A stretch of DNA of 12,675 nucleotides from Deinococcus sp. GTDB taxonomy: Bacteria > Deinococcota > Deinococci > Deinococcales > Deinococcaceae. Each line of letters starts with the position of its first letter. Position 1 is the stretch's first letter. A program made the position numbers and the translations under genes. Under the pieces are notes generated by a model, which was not told the DNA's origin, did not search any database, and was given only the letters and a program-made list of their open reading frames with translations. The stretch spans positions 1 through 12,675 of the forward strand of contig NZ_JAGLBB010000012.1 of NCBI RefSeq assembly GCF_018260555.1. The letters run 5' to 3'. Shown one piece after another: positions 1 through 6,634 of the stretch.

Positions 1-24
1 TTGCAGTAAATATTATGCTCATAC

Positions 25-44
25 AAAACGGGAACAAGCGTTTT
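25..44. promoter_or_regulatory. AT-rich inverted repeat in the urtB upstream region
   Basis: Six-base perfect inverted repeat AAAACG / CGTTTT with an 8-base gap, in the only AT-rich stretch of the window start. A second small dyad, TATG-CT-CATA, lies at 14-23. The element could be the tail of a weak terminator for an unseen upstream gene, an attenuator between urtA and urtB, or an operator. The rest of 1-186 holds no convincing gene. No -35/-10 pair with normal spacing could be assigned there; a TTGACC at 147-152 lacks a suitably placed -10. The function is inferred only. Confidence 0.25.
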
Positions 45-186
45 TTGCCGTGTTTATCGTGCTGAGCAGTTACCAATCCGATTCTGTATGACACGGCCCG
101 GCTGACTGGAACGCGGGAAGCGGTTGTACGCTACTCCTGCGTCCCCTTGACCCTGATCACCATTTTGTACCGTCTGGAGGGATGCA

Positions 187-1089
187 ATGGACCTCACTTT
201 TATTTCCGGGCAGCTGTTCACGGGCCTGTCGGTCGCGTCGATCCTGCTGCTCGCCGCGCTGGGCCTCGCCCTGAGCTTCGGGCTGATGCGCGTGATCAAC
301 ATGGCGCACGGCGAATTCCTGATGGTCGGCGGGTACCTCACGTACCTCGCCGCGCAGTGGGCCGCGCCGACCCTGGGAGACGCCTGGCTGTGGGTGGCGT
401 TCCCGCTGGCGTTCCTGGGCGCCGGACTGCTGGGCGCCCTCATGGAATTCACCGTGATTCGCCGGCTGTACGGCCGCCCGCTTGACACGCTGCTGGCGAC
501 CTTCGGAATCAGCCTGATCTTGCAGCAGGCCGCGCGGCAACTGTTCGGCAGTACCGGCGTGCCTGTGACTGCTCCGGCGTGGCTGAGCGGCGCGGTGCAA
601 CTGGGCGACGTGACCCTGCCGTTCGTGCGTCTGTTCGTCGTCGCGCTGGCGCTGATCGTGCTGGGGGGCATGTGGTGGCTGCTGAACCGCTCGCGTTTCG
701 GCATGCACGTGCGCGCCGTGAACCAGAACCGCGAGATGGCCGCCGCGCTCGGCGTGAACACCCGCTCGCTGGACATGCTGGTCTTCGCGCTCGGCGCGGG
801 CGTGGCCGGCGTGGCCGGTGTGGGCCTGGCCCTGATCGCCCCGGTCAACCCCACGGTCGGCGCGGCGTACATCGTGAACGCCTTCCTGGTCGTCGTGGTG
901 GGTGGCGTGGGCAGCGTGCTGGGCGCGGCGGTCGCGGCCGTGCTGCTGGGCTTCGTGACCGCGCTCGCTGAAGGCTTCACGAGCGTGAGCCTCGCCCAGG
1001 CGATCTTGCTGGTGCTCGTCGTGGCCTTCTTGCAGTGGAAACCGCGCGGCCTGATCCCCACGAAATCACGGGCCCTGGAGGACGTGTAA
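187..1089 (+). CDS. urtB: Urea-type ABC transporter permease UrtB (LivH family)
   Basis: Inner-membrane permease of a branched-chain-amino-acid/urea type (HAAT) ABC importer, 300 residues, the usual size for short UrtB/LivH proteins. ATG is preceded by GGAGG at 176-180 with 6-base spacing. Visible family features are the N-terminal GLALSFGLMRVINMAHGEF stretch (residues 26-44), RPLDTLLATFGISLILQQ (97-114), the cytoplasmic ATPase-contact loop around RAVNQNREMAAALGV (176-190), and GYxxxAFLVVVVGGVGS-like glycine-rich helix sequence near 228-243. Most of the chain is hydrophobic and multi-spanning. The LLAT(W/F)GISLIL and RAV-QNR-MAA patterns favour UrtB over LivH, and the UrtD/UrtE neighbours strengthen this. 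Its TAA overlaps the urtC ATG by one base, so translation is coupled. The specific substrate is inferred: urea or short amides, with a branched-chain amino acid as the alternative. The binding protein urtA is not visible in the 186 bases upstream. Confidence 0.85.
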   Translation: MDLTFISGQLFTGLSVASILLLAALGLALSFGLMRVINMAHGEFLMVGGYLTYLAAQWAAPTLGDAWLWVAFPLAFLGAGLLGALMEFTVIRRLYGRPLDTLLATFGISLILQQAARQLFGSTGVPVTAPAWLSGAVQLGDVTLPFVRLFVVALALIVLGGMWWLLNRSRFGMHVRAVNQNREMAAALGVNTRSLDMLVFALGAGVAGVAGVGLALIAPVNPTVGAAYIVNAFLVVVVGGVGSVLGAAVAAVLLGFVTALAEGFTSVSLAQAILLVLVVAFLQWKPRGLIPTKSRALEDV

Positions 1090-2153
1090 TGAAACGCTCT
1101 ACCACCGCCGTGATCACCGTGCTGATCGCGCTGGCGTTCGCGCCGCTGTACCTGGGTGCCTACCCGCTGACGCTGCTGGGGCGGGTGCTGGCGCTCTCCA
1201 TTGCGGCCATCGGCGTCAGCGTCGTGTGGGGCCGCGCCGGCATCCTGTCGCTGGGGCAGGGGCTGTTCTTCGGGCTGGGCGGGTACGCGCTCGCCATGCA
1301 CCTGAAACTCGTGGCGACCCCCCGCGGTGAGCTGCCGGATTTCATGCTCTACAACGGCGTTGAAAAGCTCCCGTGGTTCTGGGTGCCGTTCGCGAGTGCG
1401 CCGTTCACGCTCTTCATGGTGCTGCTGCTGCCGGCGGCCGTGGCGGGGCTGGTCGCGTGGCTGATGTTCCGCCGCCGGATCACGGGCGTCTACGTCAGCA
1501 TCATCACGCAGGCGCTGCTCCTGGCGTTCGTGACGTGGCTGAACGGCTCGCAGGGCCTGACCAGCGGCACGAACGGCATCACGGACTACCAGACGTTCCT
1601 GGGAATCAACCTGCGCGGCCCCGCTGTGGCGCACGGCCTGTACTGGGTGACGCTGCTGTTCGTGGCGCTCGCACTGGGCGGAACGGCGGCCCTGCTCCGC
1701 ACGCCGTTCGGGGCGATCCTGACCGCCATCCGCGACAACGAGAACCGCACGCGCTTCCTGGGCTTCAACCCGGCGGCGTTCAAGATCGCGGCGTTCATGC
1801 TGGGCGGCCTGCTTGCGGGCGTGTCCGGCGCGCTGTACACGCTGCACCTGGGCACCATCTCTCCCGCCATGATCGGCACGGCGTTCAGCATCGAACTCGT
1901 CGTGTGGGTGGCGCTGGGGGGCCGCGCGAGCCTGATCGGCGCGGCGGCCGGACTGGTGCTGGGGCAACTCGCCAAGGACCGTATTTCAAGCGCCGCGCCG
2001 GACGCGTGGCTGTACGTCATGGGCGCGCTGTTCGTGCTAGTGGTGCTGGTCATGCCGCAGGGCGTGGCCGGACTGATCCAGAACCGCCGCACGCCGCGCC
2101 CGACACCCGCGCCCCAGAATCCCGTGACACGCGAGGTGAGCGATGCCGTCTGA
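1089..2153 (+). CDS. urtC: Urea-type ABC transporter permease UrtC (LivM family)
   Basis: Second inner-membrane permease of the urea-type importer, 354 residues. I chose the ATG at 1089 (protein MKRSTTAV...) over an in-frame upstream ATG at 1035, because it sits 7 bases after GGAGG (1077-1081) and forms the TAATG junction with urtB. The upstream start would add 18 non-membrane residues overlapping urtB. UrtC-like signatures are WGRAGILSLGQGLFFGLGGY (47-66), LPDFM followed by LPWFW (82-98), GVYVSIITQALLLAF (133-147), TNGITDYQTFLG (161-172), the ATPase-contact loop IRDNENRTRFLGFNP (214-228), and SIELVVWVALGGRASLIGA (267-285). The LPDFM...LPWFW segment and the RDNENRTRFLG loop are typical of UrtC rather than LivM. 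The C-terminal 25 residues are Pro/Arg-rich and probably cytoplasmic. The gene overlaps urtD by 11 bases. Confidence 0.87.
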   Translation: MKRSTTAVITVLIALAFAPLYLGAYPLTLLGRVLALSIAAIGVSVVWGRAGILSLGQGLFFGLGGYALAMHLKLVATPRGELPDFMLYNGVEKLPWFWVPFASAPFTLFMVLLLPAAVAGLVAWLMFRRRITGVYVSIITQALLLAFVTWLNGSQGLTSGTNGITDYQTFLGINLRGPAVAHGLYWVTLLFVALALGGTAALLRTPFGAILTAIRDNENRTRFLGFNPAAFKIAAFMLGGLLAGVSGALYTLHLGTISPAMIGTAFSIELVVWVALGGRASLIGAAAGLVLGQLAKDRISSAAPDAWLYVMGALFVLVVLVMPQGVAGLIQNRRTPRPTPAPQNPVTREVSDAV

Positions 2154-2931
2154 GACCGTTTCCATTGCGACCCCTGAACCGCTGCTGGACGTGCGGGACA
2201 TCACGGTGTCCTTCGACGGCTTCAAGGCCATCACCAACCTCAGCCTCAGCGTCCCGAAGGGCAGCCTGCGCGTGCTGATCGGGCCGAACGGGGCGGGCAA
2301 GAGCACGCTGCTCGACACCATCATCGGCAAGGTGCGGCCCGACACGGGCGAGGTCCGCTTTGCCGGGCAGGTCATCTCGCGTCTGCCCGAGCACCGCATT
2401 GCGGGCCTGGGCATCTGCCGCAAATTCCAGGCCCCTGGCGTGCTCGAAGGCCTGAGCGTGCGCGAGAACCTACTGCTCACGGCCCGCCGGCACAAGGGCG
2501 TGCTGGGCATCCTGAAGGCCCCCACCGCCGCCGAGCACTCACGCGCCGACGAGCTGCTGCGCCTGACCGGCCTCACGGAGCGGGCGGCCGTGCCTGCGGC
2601 GCTGCTTGCGCACGGCGAGAAGCAGTGGCTGGAGATCGGCATGGTCGTCGCCGCCGACCCACAGTTACTGCTGCTCGACGAACCCACCGCCGGCATGACC
2701 GCGCAGGAGACCGCGCAGACCGCCGAACTCATCCACACGCTCGCCGGGCGGCACACCGTCCTGGTCATCGACCACGACATGCACTTCGTGGAACTGCTGA
2801 ACGCACCCATCACGGTGCTGCACCAGGGGCAGGTGTTCCGCGAGGGCGACCTGGAGACCCTGCGCGCCGACCCGGACGTCATGGAAATCTACCTGGGACG
2901 CCCCAAGGAGGCCGCACATGCTCAAGCTTGA
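2143..2931 (+). CDS. urtD: Urea-type ABC transporter ATP-binding protein UrtD
   Basis: Cytoplasmic ATPase subunit, 262 residues, energising the urtBC permease. ATG at 2143 lies inside the urtC end and follows GAGGTGA (2133-2139). Walker A is GPNGAGKST (47-55) and Walker B LLLLDEP (175-181), with DHD at 210-212 carrying the switch histidine (H211). The usual LSGGQ signature is replaced by LLAHGEKQWLEIGM (154-167). This LxHGxKQWLEIGM form, followed by DEPTAGMT, is the hallmark of the UrtD family and the best evidence that the operon is urea-type. A 10-residue extension precedes the ABC core. The C-terminal pattern TVLHQGQVFREG...VMEIYLG also fits UrtD. The degenerate signature is a family feature and not damage; ATP hydrolysis is expected because Walker A and B are intact. 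The gene overlaps urtE by 14 bases. Confidence 0.92.
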   Translation: MPSETVSIATPEPLLDVRDITVSFDGFKAITNLSLSVPKGSLRVLIGPNGAGKSTLLDTIIGKVRPDTGEVRFAGQVISRLPEHRIAGLGICRKFQAPGVLEGLSVRENLLLTARRHKGVLGILKAPTAAEHSRADELLRLTGLTERAAVPAALLAHGEKQWLEIGMVVAADPQLLLLDEPTAGMTAQETAQTAELIHTLAGRHTVLVIDHDMHFVELLNAPITVLHQGQVFREGDLETLRADPDVMEIYLGRPKEAAHAQA

Positions 2932-3622
2932 AGGCGTCACCGCTGCGTACGGGCAGAGCCCCGTGCTGTTTGGCATCGATCTGGAAGTCGCGGACGCCGA
3001 GGCCGTCACGCTCATCGGCCGCAACGGCGTGGGCAAGACGACCCTGCTGCGCACCATCACGGGCCTGCACCCGGTCACGGGCGGCGGCGTGCGCCTGAAC
3101 GGCGCGCAGGTCGAGAAGGAAGCCGCGTTCACGCGGGCGCGCGGCGGCCTGGCCTATGTACCGCAGGGACGCGGCCTGTTCGGACACCTGACCGTCGAGG
3201 AGAACCTGCTGATGGGCCTTCCCGCCCTGTCAGGCCGCCCCACAGCGAAACGCGAGATCCCGGAACTCGTGTACGACCTCTTTCCTATCTGCCGCGACAT
3301 GGCCGGGCGCCGGGCCGGGAACCTGTCCGGCGGGCAGCAGCAGCAGGTCGCCATCGGCCGGGCCCTGGTCACGCAGCCACGTTACCTGCTGCTCGACGAA
3401 CCCACCGAAGGCATCCAGCCGAGCATCGTCCAGGAGATCGAACACGCCCTGACGCGCGTCCGCACCGAACTGCGCGTGGCCGTCCTGCTGGTCGAGCAGT
3501 ACCTGGATTTCGCGTGGTCGTTCGCCGACCGGTACTACGTCATGCAAAAAGGGCGCGTGGTCGAGACCGGCACCACCGCCGACACGCCCACCCACGCCGT
3601 GCAACGTTACCTGGGCGTCTGA
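2918..3622 (+). CDS. urtE: Urea-type ABC transporter ATP-binding protein UrtE
   Basis: Second cytoplasmic ATPase of the importer, 234 residues, matching usual UrtE length. AAGGAGG at 2905-2911 precedes ATG 2918 by 6 bases. Walker A is GRNGVGKTT (34-42), the Q-loop is VPQGRGLFG (81-89), then LTVEENLLMGL (91-101). The signature LSGGQQQQVAIGRAL (136-150) is intact and Walker B is YLLLDEPTEGIQPS (156-169). The H-loop position reads VEQY (192-195), with Gln replacing His, as is normal in LivF/UrtE proteins. NGVGKTT, TVEENLLMGL and EPTEGIQPS are characteristic of UrtE. It is the last gene of the urtBCDE block; a strong hairpin follows 21 bases after the stop. Partner specificity (urea) is inferred from family resemblance. 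Confidence 0.92.
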   Translation: MLKLEGVTAAYGQSPVLFGIDLEVADAEAVTLIGRNGVGKTTLLRTITGLHPVTGGGVRLNGAQVEKEAAFTRARGGLAYVPQGRGLFGHLTVEENLLMGLPALSGRPTAKREIPELVYDLFPICRDMAGRRAGNLSGGQQQQVAIGRALVTQPRYLLLDEPTEGIQPSIVQEIEHALTRVRTELRVAVLLVEQYLDFAWSFADRYYVMQKGRVVETGTTADTPTHAVQRYLGV

Positions 3623-3643
3623 GACAGGTTCCCGTCCGGTTCC

Positions 3644-3674
3644 TTCTCAATCCGGCACTGGGCCGGAGTGAGAA
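3644..3674 (+). terminator. Hairpin after urtE, possible terminator
   Basis: Inverted repeat with 13-base arms (3644-3656 and 3662-3674) around a 5-base loop. The arms pair as TTCTCA-TCCGGC against GCCGGA-TGAGAA with a single internal A/G mismatch. It starts 21 bases beyond the urtE stop. No T tract follows (CCCCACGCCC), so a classic intrinsic terminator is not proven. It may instead stabilise the urt mRNA end or give partial read-through into the next operon. Confidence 0.45.
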
Positions 3675-3699
3675 CCCCACGCCCGGCAATCCGACTGGA

Positions 3700-3755
3700 T
3701 TGACCGTTGTTCACCGATCATTCAGGGCAGATAGGCCCACCACCCAAGGAGATCC
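3700..3755 (+). promoter_or_regulatory. Leader of second ABC operon: weak promoter candidate and SD
   Basis: TTGACC (3700-3705) resembles a -35 box but has no good -10 at 16-18 bases. TTGTTC (3707-3712) with GATAGG (3730-3735) has 17-base spacing but only three of six matches in each box. The Shine-Dalgarno AAGGAGA (3746-3752), 3-5 bases before ATG 3756, is clear. The promoter call is tentative; read-through from urtE is an alternative. Confidence 0.25.
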
Positions 3756-4763
3756 ATGACCTACAAGATCCTGACCGCCACCCTCGCCCTGACGCTCTCC
3801 TCACTGGCTGCCGCGCAGAGTACCAACGTACGGTTCACGCTCGACTGGGCCTTTGAAGGGCCCGGCTCACCGTACCTGCTCGCGGCCGACCGGGGGTACT
3901 TCGCGAAGCAGGGCCTGAACGTCACCATCGACCGGGGCTTCGGGTCCGGGGACGCCGTGACGAAGATCGCGAGCGGCACGTACGACATGGGCTTCGGCGA
4001 CATCAACGCCATGATGGAATTCAATGCCCGCAATCCCGCGCAGCGGCTGGTCGCGGTGTACATGGTGTACAACGCGCCCCCGCACTCGATCCTGGTGCTG
4101 AGGAGCAGCGGGATCAAAACCCCGAAAGACCTGGAGGGCAAGACGCTGGCTGCTCCCGCCGGAGACGCGTCGCGCCGCCTGTTCCCGGCGTTTGCCGAGG
4201 CGAACGGCATCGACGCGAGCAAGGTCAAGTGGGTCAGCGTGGACGGCGGTCTGCGCGAACCCATGCTGGCCCGGAAACAGGCGGACGGCATCGCGGGCTT
4301 CACGTTCACGTCCCTGCTGAGCCTGGGTCAGCTGGGCGTGAAGGCCGACGAGGTCACGGTGTTCCCGTACGCGCAGAGCATCAGCGGCCTGTACGGCAAC
4401 GCGATCATGGTGCGGGCCGACTGGGCCAAGAAGAACCCGCAGGTCGTCAAGGGTATGCTGGTCGCCATTAACCAGGGCCTCAAGGACGCCATCAAGGATC
4501 CGGCGGCCGCCATCGCGGCATTGCAGAAGAAGAACGCGCTGATCAACCCGGCGCTGGAAACCGAGCGCCTGAAACTCGCGCTGAGCGGCAGCGTCCTCAC
4601 CAAGGACTCGCGCGCGCTGGGCCTGGGGCTGGTGCGCCCGGACCGCCTGAAGTCCAGCATCACGGTCGTGCAGAACGCCTTCGACCTGCCGAAAGTCCTG
4701 ACACCCACGAACGTGTTCGACACGTCGTACCTGCCCTCCGCCGCCGACCGGAAGGTGAAGTGA
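3756..4763 (+). CDS. NMT1/ThiY-SsuA-type ABC substrate-binding protein
   Basis: Exported solute-binding protein of 335 residues, the usual size for NMT1/THI5-like and SsuA-like proteins. The N-terminus MTYKILTATLALTLSSLAAA is a typical Sec signal peptide, with cleavage expected around residue 20-21; there is no lipobox Cys. The mature protein opens with RFTLDWAFEGPGSPYLLAAD (26-45), followed by GYFAKQGLNV (47-56), GSGDAVTKIASGTYDMGFGD (63-82) and DLEGKTLAAPAGDASRRLF (125-143), the standard order of the fold. In related proteins these loops line the solute cleft. The substrate cannot be read from sequence: the family binds sulfonates, pyrimidine precursors, flavins, ureides and others. Its setting beside urt and roc genes suggests a nitrogen compound, which is inference. 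The stop codon overlaps the GTG start of the ATPase gene (GTGA), so the gene opens a three-gene importer operon. Confidence 0.85.
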   Translation: MTYKILTATLALTLSSLAAAQSTNVRFTLDWAFEGPGSPYLLAADRGYFAKQGLNVTIDRGFGSGDAVTKIASGTYDMGFGDINAMMEFNARNPAQRLVAVYMVYNAPPHSILVLRSSGIKTPKDLEGKTLAAPAGDASRRLFPAFAEANGIDASKVKWVSVDGGLREPMLARKQADGIAGFTFTSLLSLGQLGVKADEVTVFPYAQSISGLYGNAIMVRADWAKKNPQVVKGMLVAINQGLKDAIKDPAAAIAALQKKNALINPALETERLKLALSGSVLTKDSRALGLGLVRPDRLKSSITVVQNAFDLPKVLTPTNVFDTSYLPSAADRKVK

Positions 4764-5591
4764 CGGCCGGAAGCACCCTCCCACCCGCCATTGACCTGCG
4801 GGGCGTGGCCATGCGCTACGGCGGGGCCAGCGGCACACTGGCCGCGCAGGACGTGAACCTGTGCGTCCACAAGGGCGAGTTCGTGGCAATCGTCGGCCCG
4901 TCCGGCTGTGGCAAGAGCACGCTGCTGCGGCTGGTGGCCGGGCTGATGCCCGCCGCGTCCGGCACGGCGCTGATCAGCGGCGCGGCACCGAAAGCGACCG
5001 GGAATACCGGAATCGCGTTCCAGAATCCCAGCCTGCTGCTGTGGCGCACGGTGTTGCAGAACGTGCTGCTGCCTCTGGAGGTCTCGCCGAAGCACAAGGC
5101 CGCGTACCGCCGCGACCCCGCGCCGTACGTGGAGCGCGCGTCGGCTGCTCTCGGCGGTGGGGCTGGGCGACTTCGTGGACAAGCACCCGTGGGAACTGTC
5201 GGGTGGCATGCAGCAGCGCGTGAACCTGGTGCGCTCCCTGATTCACGCGCCGGAGTTCCTGCTGCTCGACGAGCCGTTCAGCGCGCTGGACGCCTTCACC
5301 CGCGAGGAACTGTGGATGGCCCTCCAGGCGCTGTGGATGGGCGCGCGGCCCACCGTGATCCTGGTCACGCACGACCTGCGCGAGGCGACACTGCTGGCCG
5401 ACACGGTCTACGTGATGAGCCCCCGGCCCGGCACGTTCACCGCGCAGCATGGGGTACCGTTCGAGCGGCCCCGCACGCTGGAACTGACCTTCACGCCCGA
5501 ATTCACGGACGTGATCCATGACCTGCGCGCCCGCGTGGGCGGCCTGCGCTCGCCCATCCGCGCCGAGGAACTCATGGAGGCTGTCTCGTGA
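4760..5591 (+). pseudogene. SsuB/TauB-type ABC ATPase gene, frameshifted
   Basis: ATPase gene of the second importer, interrupted by a frameshift. GTG at 4760 overlaps the preceding stop and follows GAAGGTG (4751-4757). The first frame encodes Walker A GPSGCGKST (residues 46-54) and the Q-loop FQNPSLLLWRTV (87-98), and runs correctly to YVERA (123-127, ending near 5140). Beyond that it becomes unlike any ABC protein and stops at 5521. The true continuation is in the next frame: RRLLSAVGLGDF, signature LSGGMQQR (5196-5219), Walker B FLLLDEPFSALD (about 5256-5291), switch His in VTHDLREA (His codon 5370-5372), stop 5589-5591. Restoring one CG to the GCGCGCG run near 5134-5140 would give ERARRLLSAVGL and a 277-residue protein of normal family length. 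The rest of the gene shows no decay, so a sequencing error or very recent or reversible mutation is as likely as a dead gene. Confidence 0.85.
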
Positions 5592-5601
5592 AGGTGCTGC
5601 C

Positions 5602-6423
5602 GTGAGTCTGGACACCCGCACGCCGGGCGTGGCCCCGGCGCCGCGCGCCCTGCCGCACGCCGCGATGGCCCGCCTGCGCCCGCTGGTGCCGCCCACCCTG
5701 GCGATCCTGGGGTTCTTCGTGATCTGGGAACTCGCGTGCCGCATCCTGAAGATTCCGCCGTTCATTCTGCCCACGCCAAGCGCGTCCATCGCGTCGGTGT
5801 TCCAGTTCGCGCCGGCCGTGGCCGGACACGCCGCGCAGACGCTGACGACCACCCTGATCGGGTTCGCGCTGAGCGTCGTGCTGGGCATGGCGCTGGGCGC
5901 GCTCGTGGGCCTGAACCGCACGGCGTACCAGGCGCTCTACCCACTCCTGATCGGCTTCAATGCCGTGCCGAAGGCGGCGCTGGTGCCTGTTCTGGTCATC
6001 TGGTTCGGGGTGGGTCCGGTGCCGGCGGTGCTGACGGCCTTCCTGATCTCGTTCTTCCCGGTGGTCGTGAACGTCGCCACCGGCCTCGCGACGGTGGAGC
6101 CCGAACCGCGCGAGTTGCTTCGCGCGCTGGGCGCGACCCCCTGGGAGGTCTTTTCCAAGGTCAGTCTGCCGCGCGCCCTGCCGTACTTCTTCGCGTCCCT
6201 GAAAGTCGCGGTCACGCTGGCCTTCGTAGGCTCCATCATCAGCGAGCTGGCCGCCAGTAACAAGGGCATCGGCGTGATGATGAACCAGGCGGCCAGTTCC
6301 TTCCAGGTGCCGCTGGTGTTCGGCGGGGTGCTGCTGGTCAGTGCCATGGGCGTCGTGCTGTACGCCATCTTCGCCCTGATCGAGGCCCGTCTGACCGGCT
6401 GGGCTTACCGGGGGCAGGGCTGA
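5602..6423 (+). CDS. SsuC/TauC-type ABC transporter permease
   Basis: Inner-membrane permease of the second importer, 273 residues from the chosen GTG at 5602. That start follows AAGGTG (5591-5596) by 5 bases and lies 10 bases beyond the ATPase stop. An in-frame ATG at 5518 would add 28 residues lying wholly inside the ATPase gene and is less likely. Membrane segments are apparent at about 32-50, 80-103, 112-136, 140-160, 203-217 and 237-260. The BPD-transport EAA loop is ELLRALGATPWEVFSKVSLPRALP (171-194), with the conserved Gly at 177. The IIWFGxG-like VIWFGVG (132-138) and FFPVVVN (151-157) segments also fit the SsuC/TauC group. The gene is intact, so the importer could work if the ATPase reading frame is in fact whole or if another ATPase substitutes. 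Confidence 0.88.
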   Translation: MSLDTRTPGVAPAPRALPHAAMARLRPLVPPTLAILGFFVIWELACRILKIPPFILPTPSASIASVFQFAPAVAGHAAQTLTTTLIGFALSVVLGMALGALVGLNRTAYQALYPLLIGFNAVPKAALVPVLVIWFGVGPVPAVLTAFLISFFPVVVNVATGLATVEPEPRELLRALGATPWEVFSKVSLPRALPYFFASLKVAVTLAFVGSIISELAASNKGIGVMMNQAASSFQVPLVFGGVLLVSAMGVVLYAIFALIEARLTGWAYRGQG

Positions 6424-6430
6424 GACGGAC

Positions 6431-6518
6431 TCCGGTTGAATGGGCTGCAAAGACCACTCAACCGGACGGAAGCGGGTTCTGGACGTGGAACTGGCAACCC
6501 GCAACGACACCGCGTTGC
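6431..6518. repeat. Array of three perfect inverted repeats after the permease gene
   Basis: Starting 8 bases after the permease stop, three perfect dyads follow one another: TCCGGTTGA (6431-6439) with TCAACCGGA (6458-6466), gap 18; GCGGGTT (6472-6478) with AACCCGC (6496-6502), gap 17; and GCAACG (6501-6506) with CGTTGC (6513-6518), gap 6. The last two overlap by two bases and are mutually exclusive as RNA. No credible coding frame spans the stretch. It could be a dispersed intergenic repeat of the kind known from Deinococcus genomes, a 3' mRNA structure, or a small RNA; the sequence alone does not decide. Confidence 0.45.
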
Positions 6519-6558
6519 TCACTCCGCGCCGTTTCACCGCAGTCCGCATGAGGTTCCC

Positions 6559-6592
6559 GGCGCGGCAGGCGGACCGACCCGCTTGCCGCGCC
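6559..6592. terminator. GC-rich hairpin between convergent genes, probable bidirectional terminator
   Basis: Fourteen-base arms GGCGCGGCAGGCGG (6559-6572) and CCGCTTGCCGCGCC (6579-6592) pair fully with one G-T wobble around a 6-base loop. The hairpin lies 43 bases beyond the rocB stop and 136 bases beyond the permease stop, between two genes transcribed towards each other. Neither strand has a T tract next to it, so the terminator assignment rests on stem strength and position. Confidence 0.5.
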
Positions 6593-6634
6593 AGAGGTTG
6601 GGCGGGCCCTGCGGAAGGATGACGCCCGGTCCGT

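Noticed and set aside
147..173. TTGACC plus TACCGT as a urtB promoter
   Set aside because: Spacing is only 15 bases, and the implied transcription start would fall in or after the GGAGG Shine-Dalgarno that clearly serves urtB.
54..1967. Very long open frame of 637 codons on the - strand opposite urtB and urtC
   Set aside because: Its translation is Arg/Gln/Ala/His-rich with no domain pattern, and the + strand carries two intact membrane proteins with family motifs. Long antisense frames are expected in high-GC coding DNA.
2596..2640. UrtD signature motif AHGEK read as a damaged LSGGQ
   Set aside because: LxHGxKQWLEIGM is the normal form in the UrtD family, so it is no mutation.
3488..3510. 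Missing switch histidine in UrtE (VEQY)
   Set aside because: Gln at this position is usual in LivF/UrtE ATPases and does not indicate loss of function.
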